From assembly GCA_022843625.1 (NCBI GenBank), contig JALHNH010000003.1:124001-188000 (forward strand): a stretch of 64,000 nt of DNA. Reading direction: 5' to 3'. Made by a program: the position numbers and the translations under genes. How positions within the stretch are numbered: position 1 is the stretch's first letter; the number at the start of each line of letters is the position of its first letter. Under the pieces are notes generated by a model. It saw only the letters and a list, made by a program, of their open reading frames with translations, made no database searches and was not told where the DNA came from. Positions 58,696-64,000 of the stretch are shown here, piece after piece. Origin of the DNA: Bryobacter sp. (lineage in GTDB: Bacteria; Acidobacteriota; Terriglobia; Bryobacterales; Bryobacteraceae).

Positions 58696-61600
58696 TCAAC
58701 ACGTAGAGGCCCCATCGGCTTTGTAGCCCCGGCGCATGTCGAGGGTGGTTGGGAATTCGGGGTTTGGCTCGGGGGCCGGGATGTCCATCTTTCCGGTGGT
58801 GCCGCTGTAGTCGGAGAATCTCGCGGCTCGGCGGGCCTGGGCTTCGTTGGCGTTGACCGGGAAGGTGTCGTAGTTTCTGCCGCCGGGGTGGGCTACGTTG
58901 TAGATGCAGCCTCCGAGGGATAGCTTGCTGCTTAGGTCGAGTAAGTCGAACTTTAGAGGTGTGTTGACCGGGATGGTTGGGTGGAGGCAGCGGGGGGGCT
59001 GCCAGGCGCGGTATCTAACTCCGCAGACGTATTCGCCGTGGACTCCGGTGGAGCGGAGCGGGAGGCGGCGGCCGTTGCAGGTGATGGTTTGTTTCTCCGG
59101 GGTGAGGTTTTTTACTTTGACCTGGAGACGCTCTACTGATGAGTCTACGAATCGGGTGGTGCCTCCGCCGCCGGGTTCTTCGCCGAGGACGTACCAGGGT
59201 TCGATGCCCTGGCGGATTTCGATCTCTACTCCGTCGTAATTCACAGTGCCGTAGACGGGGAAGCGGAATTCGAAGTGGGGGGCGAACCAGGCTGCTTCGA
59301 AGGGGTAACCGGCGTGGTTGAGGTGCTGCATTACGCTGGCGAAATCTTTTTCTACGAAGGCTGGGAGGAGGAACTGGTCGTGGAGTCTTGTACCCCAACG
59401 GATGGGTGCTTCGTTGTAGGGGGTCTTCCAGAAGGTGGCGGTGAGGGCTCGCAGGAGGAGTTGCTGGGTGAGGCTCATCCTTGCGTGGGGGGGCATCTCG
59501 AAGGCTCTCATTTCGAGGAGGCCTAGCCTGCCGGTTGTCGAGTCTGGGGAGTAGAGTTTGTCGATGCAGAATTCGGCGCGGTGGGTGTTGCCTGTTACGT
59601 CGACGAGTAAGTTGCGGAAGATACGGTCTACTAACCAGGGGATGTATTGTTCTTCTACGCCGTGGTTGTCGAGGAGGCTGCAGGCGATCTCTAGTTCGTA
59701 GACGGCGTCGGGGCGGGTTTCGTCGACTCGCGGGGCCTGGCTGGTGGGGCCGATGAAGGTGCCGGAGAAGAGATAGGAGAGCGAGGGGTGATTGAGCCAG
59801 AAGAGGACTAGCGAGCGGAGGAGGTCTGGACGGCGGAGGAAGGGGCTGTTGACGGGTTCAGCCGCGCCCATGACGATGTGGTTGCCACCGCCGGTGCCGG
59901 TGTGGCGGCCGTCGAGCATGAATTTTTCCGTGCCGAGGCGGCAGAGGCGGGCCGTCTGGTAGAGGCGTGTGGTGTCCTCTACGAGCGTGCGCCAGTTGGA
60001 GGAGGGGTTGGTGTTGACTTCGATGACGCCGGGGTCTGGAGTGACCTTTACGCTGCGGAGGCGGTGGTCGAAGGGGGGAGTGTAGCCTTCAATCAGGACT
60101 GGCATCTTGAGCTTGGCGGCAGTGTCTTCGACGGCCATCACTAGCTCTACGTATTCTTCTGCACTTTCGGTGGGGGGCATGAAGATGTGGAGGCGACCGC
60201 GGCGGGGCTCGACCGAGAGGGCGGTGCGGACGGTTTTGTCGGGGCCCGCGGGGAGGGTTTGTTCGCGGACCTGCTGACGGGCTTCGCCGTCGGTGGATTC
60301 TGCGGCGATGGAGCGCTGGGGGCGTTGCGGGGATTTGCCCCAGAGGCCTACCGAGGCAGCGGGGGCTTCGTAGGGGAGGGGGCCGCGTGGGGCCATGGGG
60401 TCGATTTCGAAGATGTGGCGTTCCTGGTCGTCTGGAACGTAAGGGAGGCTCTTGATGGGGAGACGGAAGCCGACGGGGGAATCGCCGGGGACGAGGAAGA
60501 GGTGGCGGGCGCGGAGCATCCAGAGGGAGCTCTGCCAAGTGGGGCCGTCTTTGCCGCGTTGCTTCTGGATGGGGAGGACGAAGCCGGAGGGTTGGTCGAG
60601 GCCACGCTCGAAGATGCGGCGGAACCGGTCGCGCTCTTCGGGGTCGGCGAGTTTGTTGTCCTCGGGGTTTACGTTGACGGGGAGCTGCCGTTCTTTGTGG
60701 ACGTATTCGAGGGGGTCTTCGTAGGCAGCGATGACGAAGTCTGGAGAGACGAGGAGACGGGTGGCCAGGCCTTCAGCAAAGGCGAGGGCCTCTTTGGCGG
60801 TGTGGCCGTAGTCTTGTTCGGGGTTGGCGATCCACTGGTCGTCGCGCCAGAGGGGGGTGTTGTCGTTGCGCCAGTAGCAGGTGAAGGCCCAGCGGGGCAG
60901 GGACTCGCCGGGGTACCATTTGCCCTGTCCGTAGTGGAGGAGGCCTTTGGGGGCGATTTGATCACGGAGGCGGCGGATGAGCTGGCCGGCTCTTTTCTCT
61001 TTTTCAGGGCCTAGAGCAGAGGTGTTCCATTCTTCGCCGTCCATGTCGTCGATCGAGACGAAGGTGGGTTCGCCGCCCATGGTGAGTCGTACGTCGTTTG
61101 CTACCAGATCTTGATCTACCTGGTCGCCCAGTTTGTCGATGGCGGCCCATTGTTCGTCGGTGTAGGGTTTGGTGACGCGGGGGTCTTCATGGACGCGGCG
61201 GACTTCCATGATGTGTTCGAACTCGACTTCGCAGGGGCTGACCAAGCCGGTGACGGGAGCGGCGGAGGCGGGCTCTGGGGTGGCGGCGAGGGGGATGTGG
61301 CCTTCACCGGCGAAGAGGCCGGAGGTGGGATCGAGACCGACCCAGCCGGCGCCGGGGAGATAGACTTCGGTCCAGGCGTGGAGGTCGGTGAAGTCGGCTT
61401 CGGGGCCGGAGGGGCCGTCGAGGGATTTTTCGTCGGCTTTGAGCTGGATGAGGTAGCCAGAGACGAAGCGGGCGGCGAGGCCTAATCTTCTGAGGACCTG
61501 GACGAGGAGCCAGGCGCTGTCGCGGCAGGAACCGCTGCCGAGGGTTAGAGATTCTTCGGGCGTCTGGACGCCGGGTTCCATTCGGATGGTGTAGCGGAGG

Positions 61601-62064
61601 AGACGGTTGAGGCTGGCGTTGAGATCGAAGAGGAAGGCGATGGGACGGCGGGGAGTGCGGTCGATCGAGGCCAGGAATTTCTCAAAGAGGGGGGTGCCGG
61701 GGAGGGTTTCGAGGAAGGGGCGGAGTTCGCGGTGGAGGGAGTCTTCGTAGGTAAAGGGGAAGATTTCGGCGTATGGTTCGAGGAAGAAGTCGAAGGGGTT
61801 GATGACGCTCATGTCGGCGACGAGGTCGACTTCGACGGAGAAGGAGCTGGTGGGCTCGTTAAAAACAAGGCGGGCGAGGTAATTTCCCTGGGGGTCCTGC
61901 TGCCAATTTATGAAGTGATTGGCGGGTTGGATATTGAGTGCGTAGCTGTGGATGGGGGTACGGCTGTGTGGTGCAGGACGCAGGCGAACGACTTGCGGGG
62001 ATAGGGTGACGAGGCGGTCGTAGTTATAAACGGTGCGGTGGTGTAAAGCGACTCGAATTGCCAT
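58696..62064 (-). CDS. Transglutaminase-like protein with DUF2126 domain
   Basis: 1122 residues from ATG 62064 (AIRVALHHRTVYNYDRLV); the frame is open to 62154 but the extra part has no family character. The N-terminal bacterial transglutaminase part (about 1-290) has LGSGSCRDSAWLLVQVLRRL with the catalytic Cys, FTDLHAWTEVYLPG with His, and GLDPTSGLF with Asp. The rest is the large DUF2126 (circularly permuted ATP-grasp-like) region, with LTMGGEPTFVSIDD, HYGQGKWYPGE, EVNTNPSSNWRTLV, and GTGGGNHIVMG. Proteins of this fusion occur with circularly permuted ATP-grasp and alpha-E proteins and are suspected in peptide ligation. Those partners are not in the window. Confidence 0.92.
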   Translation of the reverse strand: MAIRVALHHRTVYNYDRLVTLSPQVVRLRPAPHSRTPIHSYALNIQPANHFINWQQDPQGNYLARLVFNEPTSSFSVEVDLVADMSVINPFDFFLEPYAEIFPFTYEDSLHRELRPFLETLPGTPLFEKFLASIDRTPRRPIAFLFDLNASLNRLLRYTIRMEPGVQTPEESLTLGSGSCRDSAWLLVQVLRRLGLAARFVSGYLIQLKADEKSLDGPSGPEADFTDLHAWTEVYLPGAGWVGLDPTSGLFAGEGHIPLAATPEPASAAPVTGLVSPCEVEFEHIMEVRRVHEDPRVTKPYTDEQWAAIDKLGDQVDQDLVANDVRLTMGGEPTFVSIDDMDGEEWNTSALGPEKEKRAGQLIRRLRDQIAPKGLLHYGQGKWYPGESLPRWAFTCYWRNDNTPLWRDDQWIANPEQDYGHTAKEALAFAEGLATRLLVSPDFVIAAYEDPLEYVHKERQLPVNVNPEDNKLADPEERDRFRRIFERGLDQPSGFVLPIQKQRGKDGPTWQSSLWMLRARHLFLVPGDSPVGFRLPIKSLPYVPDDQERHIFEIDPMAPRGPLPYEAPAASVGLWGKSPQRPQRSIAAESTDGEARQQVREQTLPAGPDKTVRTALSVEPRRGRLHIFMPPTESAEEYVELVMAVEDTAAKLKMPVLIEGYTPPFDHRLRSVKVTPDPGVIEVNTNPSSNWRTLVEDTTRLYQTARLCRLGTEKFMLDGRHTGTGGGNHIVMGAAEPVNSPFLRRPDLLRSLVLFWLNHPSLSYLFSGTFIGPTSQAPRVDETRPDAVYELEIACSLLDNHGVEEQYIPWLVDRIFRNLLVDVTGNTHRAEFCIDKLYSPDSTTGRLGLLEMRAFEMPPHARMSLTQQLLLRALTATFWKTPYNEAPIRWGTRLHDQFLLPAFVEKDFASVMQHLNHAGYPFEAAWFAPHFEFRFPVYGTVNYDGVEIEIRQGIEPWYVLGEEPGGGGTTRFVDSSVERLQVKVKNLTPEKQTITCNGRRLPLRSTGVHGEYVCGVRYRAWQPPRCLHPTIPVNTPLKFDLLDLSSKLSLGGCIYNVAHPGGRNYDTFPVNANEAQARRAARFSDYSGTTGKMDIPAPEPNPEFPTTLDMRRGYKADGASTC

Positions 62065-62226
62065 GAGCTTGAAACATGATTCTGGCATGATGAAAACGAG
62101 GTGACAAATCGATAGAGTAAATCGGCTCGATTTGCACACAACATAGCGAGGCAAAAATGTTTTGGATCAGACAGAATGCCGAAAGGGTAAAAGACCTGCT
62201 ACGATTCGTTTGGATGCAATCCGAGA

Positions 62227-62835
62227 ATGATTAATCGCAAGCCTGCACAGGAATCGTTTCGCGAGCATATATTGCTGTTGCGAGAGTTTGTGCGCGCTCC
62301 GCTATCAACGGCTACCATTGCGCCGAGTTCGAGGCATTTGGCGCATCGGATGGCGTTGTCGGTGGATTTGGAGAAGGCGGGTTCGGTGGTTGAACTAGGA
62401 CCGGGTACGGGTGCTCTTACCAGCGAGTTGTTGCGGCGGTTGCGGCACGATGCACGGTTCCTGGCTGTTGAGCTGAATCCTGTGTTGGCGGCGGATTGGC
62501 AGCGGCAGTTTCCCCGGCATCAGATGGCAGTGGGTAGTGTTGCGGATTTGCGGCAGATTTGTTCTCAACATCAGATTGGGAATGTGGACTGTATTGTCAG
62601 TGCGCTGCCCTGGCCCTCGTTTCCGTCGGAATTGCAAGAATCTGGACTGGAAGAGGTTGTGGATGTGCTGAGGCCCGGTGGCCAGATGGTGACTTTTGGG
62701 TATCACGTGGGGATGCTGATGCCGTCGGGGAGAAATTTCGTTCGGCTGATTGAGCAGAAGTTTCGTAGAGTGGAGCGGTTGAAGTGGGTTTGGCGGAATT
62801 TGCCGCCGGCTTATATTCTGCGGTGTACGAAATGA
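62227..62835 (+). CDS. Phospholipid N-methyltransferase-like SAM enzyme
   Basis: 202 residues. STATIAPSSRHLAHRMA precedes motif I VVELGPGTGALTSELL, then FLAVELNPVLAADWQRQ, GSVADLRQI, and VSALPWPSFP as the active-site region (the N/S-x-P-x of rRNA adenine and phospholipid methyltransferases). The layout matches PmtA-type enzymes, which methylate phosphatidylethanolamine. KsgA-like rRNA methylation is less likely because the C-terminal domain is lacking. The stop overlaps the next start (ATGA). Confidence 0.83.
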   Translation: MINRKPAQESFREHILLLREFVRAPLSTATIAPSSRHLAHRMALSVDLEKAGSVVELGPGTGALTSELLRRLRHDARFLAVELNPVLAADWQRQFPRHQMAVGSVADLRQICSQHQIGNVDCIVSALPWPSFPSELQESGLEEVVDVLRPGGQMVTFGYHVGMLMPSGRNFVRLIEQKFRRVERLKWVWRNLPPAYILRCTK

Positions 62836-63458
62836 TGGACCGCCGGGGATTCTGTTTGATGCCACTCGCTTTGCAGGCAGCCGATGTGGAGGAATGGAAG
62901 TTTGACCGGCTGGATCGATTGGGGCGACATGCGACGCGGGTGGAGGGGAAGCCGAAGCTGTTGGATGGCGGGATTGCGTTTGATGGGGTGAAGGATGCGC
63001 TTTATCTGGATGTGCATCCGCTGGCTGGGGCTAAGGAGTTTAGCTGGGAGTTGGTGTTTCGGCCGGCGCGTGGGGGAAATCCGGAGCAGCGGTGTTTTCA
63101 TTTGACCGAGAACGGATCGACGCACCGGATGTTGTTTGAGACACGGCTGATTGGGGACAAGTGGTGTCTTGATTCGTTTGCGGCTAGCTCGACGGGGCAA
63201 CAGGCGCTGATGGACCGGACGAAGCTGCATACGCTGGACGAGTGGCATCATGTGGCGATGGTTTATGACGGGCGGGAGTTTCGGCATTATGTGAATCACA
63301 AGCTGGAATTGAGTGCGGCGGTGGCGCTGGCGCCGCAGGGTGAGGGGAAGTGCTCGGTTGGGGTTCGCTACAACAAGGTGGATTATTTCAAAGGGACGAT
63401 GCGGCTGGCTCGGTTTCATAAGCGGGCTTTGAGTGCGAACGAGTTTTGCTCCTGGTAG
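62832..63458 (+). CDS. LamG/concanavalin-like domain protein
   Basis: 208 residues from ATG 62832, in ATGA overlap with the methyltransferase gene. LDGGIAFDGVKDALYLDV, then EFSWELVFRPARGG, LHTLDEWHHVAMVYDGREF, VNHKLELSAAVALAP and FKGTMRLARFHKRALSANEF are the strand motifs of the LamG jelly-roll, including the W-H-H-V-A centre. It may be exported with a short N-terminal signal (RRGFCLMPLALQAAD). Such domains bind sugars or proteins. Partner enzyme unclear. Confidence 0.8.
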   Translation: MMDRRGFCLMPLALQAADVEEWKFDRLDRLGRHATRVEGKPKLLDGGIAFDGVKDALYLDVHPLAGAKEFSWELVFRPARGGNPEQRCFHLTENGSTHRMLFETRLIGDKWCLDSFAASSTGQQALMDRTKLHTLDEWHHVAMVYDGREFRHYVNHKLELSAAVALAPQGEGKCSVGVRYNKVDYFKGTMRLARFHKRALSANEFCSW

Positions 63459-63505
63459 GGGCCGGGTTTCACCAGATTGCAATGAGTTGCGGGTAGGCTG
63501 GTAGG

Positions 63506-64000
63506 GTGAAATTTTCTCTTTTTAGTGGACTTGTTTTTGTTGGTTTGGGTTTTGGTCAGTTGATGACCGATGTGCAGATTCTGGGTAGCCATAACAGTTA
63601 TCACGCCGGGTTGGGGAAGAGTGAGATGGCTTACCTGGCGAAGGTGAATCCGAAGCTGGCGGAGTCGCTCGACTATACGCATCCGCCGCTGGAGGAACAG
63701 CTTGCTTTTGGGGTTCGGAAGTTTGAATTTGATGTGTTTAGCGATACGAAGGGCGGGTTGTTTGCAAAGCCTGCGATTGTTGGGTTGGCGGCGAAGGCGG
63801 GGCTTCCTGCGGATGAGGCTTACGCGAAGCTTGGGGTGATGGGGAAGCCGGGATTCAAGGTGATCCATGTGCAGGACCTGGATTACCGGAGTTCTTGTCA
63901 GCCGTTTGTGGAGTGTTTGACGATGCTGCGGGATTGGTCTAAGAAGCATCCTCGGCATTTGCCGATTTATGTGTTGGTGGAGACTAAGACGGGGAACCCT
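63506..64000 (+). CDS. Ca2+-dependent PI-PLC family protein, 3' end outside the window
   Basis: Reading starts at GTG 63506 with GGTAGG just upstream and stays open to the window edge (165 codons). After a signal peptide (KFSLFSGLVFVGLGFG), QILGSHNSYHAG gives the first catalytic His region, and FGVRKFEFDVFSD the Glu/Asp metal site. The second His is in KVIHVQDLDYRSSC, and VLVETKTGNP continues the barrel. This is the pattern of the bacterial Ca2+-dependent phosphoinositide-specific phospholipase C group. The product should be periplasmic or secreted. Substrate not known. Confidence 0.8.
   Translation, partial: MKFSLFSGLVFVGLGFGQLMTDVQILGSHNSYHAGLGKSEMAYLAKVNPKLAESLDYTHPPLEEQLAFGVRKFEFDVFSDTKGGLFAKPAIVGLAAKAGLPADEAYAKLGVMGKPGFKVIHVQDLDYRSSCQPFVECLTMLRDWSKKHPRHLPIYVLVETKTGNP

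Noticed and set aside
60187..61014. Plus-strand frame of 275 codons rich in Gly, Val and Glu
   Set aside because: Antisense to the DUF2126 region, with typical shadow composition in high-GC DNA.

Overview
ORGANISM. The window looks like a chromosomal segment of an acidobacterium, probably of the Bryobacterales/Solibacteraceae type. The clues are very long outer-membrane receptors that begin with a carboxypeptidase-regulatory (CnaB-like) repeat before the TonB plug, a Tat-type sulfatase, many small toxin-antitoxin loci and moderately high GC. No rRNA or taxonomic marker is present, so this is an inference from gene style. LAYOUT. (1) 1-11.8 kb, + strand: the late end of a prophage, with a tail-tip protein cut by the window edge, small phage genes, a probable lysis cassette (two-TM holin candidate, permuted papain-like amidase, coiled-coil/TM protein) and two large exported fibre-like proteins, one with a collagen-like stretch. 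It ends in a 49-bp fragment that matches the 3' half of a tRNA-His gene including CCA, which I read as the attachment site at the prophage/host border. Integrase, head and portal genes would lie upstream of the window. (2) 11.9-36.8 kb: ordinary chromosome. It holds a siderophore-type TonB receptor, a DUF486 membrane protein, an XRE-cupin regulator divergent from an ECF sigma factor, and a LssY_C/hydrolase fusion. An operon valS-nadC-birA-coaX-hypothetical-TonB receptor follows, then a HAD phosphatase with an M48 metalloprotease, ilvE, nagA with a membrane protein, and an operon hom-TPR-sulfatase. (3) 36.9-58.7 kb: an accessory island. It has ten toxin-antitoxin loci (five complete pairs, one pair with a broken toxin, four orphan antitoxins), duplicated intergenic repeats, IS481-type remnants and a 25-bp tandem array of IS-end-like units. 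In its centre is a two-gene operon encoding a 2087-residue nuclease-STAND NTPase-helical repeat protein that resembles the Avs (AVAST) antiphage sensors, plus a 275-residue partner. About 4 kb downstream lies a terminase large subunit naturally split into separate ATPase and nuclease genes. (4) 58.7-64 kb: a transglutaminase/DUF2126 protein, a phospholipid methyltransferase-like enzyme, a LamG-like protein and the start of a Ca2+-dependent PI-PLC family protein. HOW IT FITS TOGETHER. The housekeeping parts are conventional. The interest lies in the island: a candidate Avs-type sensor whose known relatives recognise phage terminase sits close to a free-standing split terminase, surrounded by toxin-antitoxin modules and IS debris, in a genome that also carries a prophage. 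Whether the terminase pair is a phage relic, a decoy/trigger or an unrelated neighbour cannot be settled from sequence alone.
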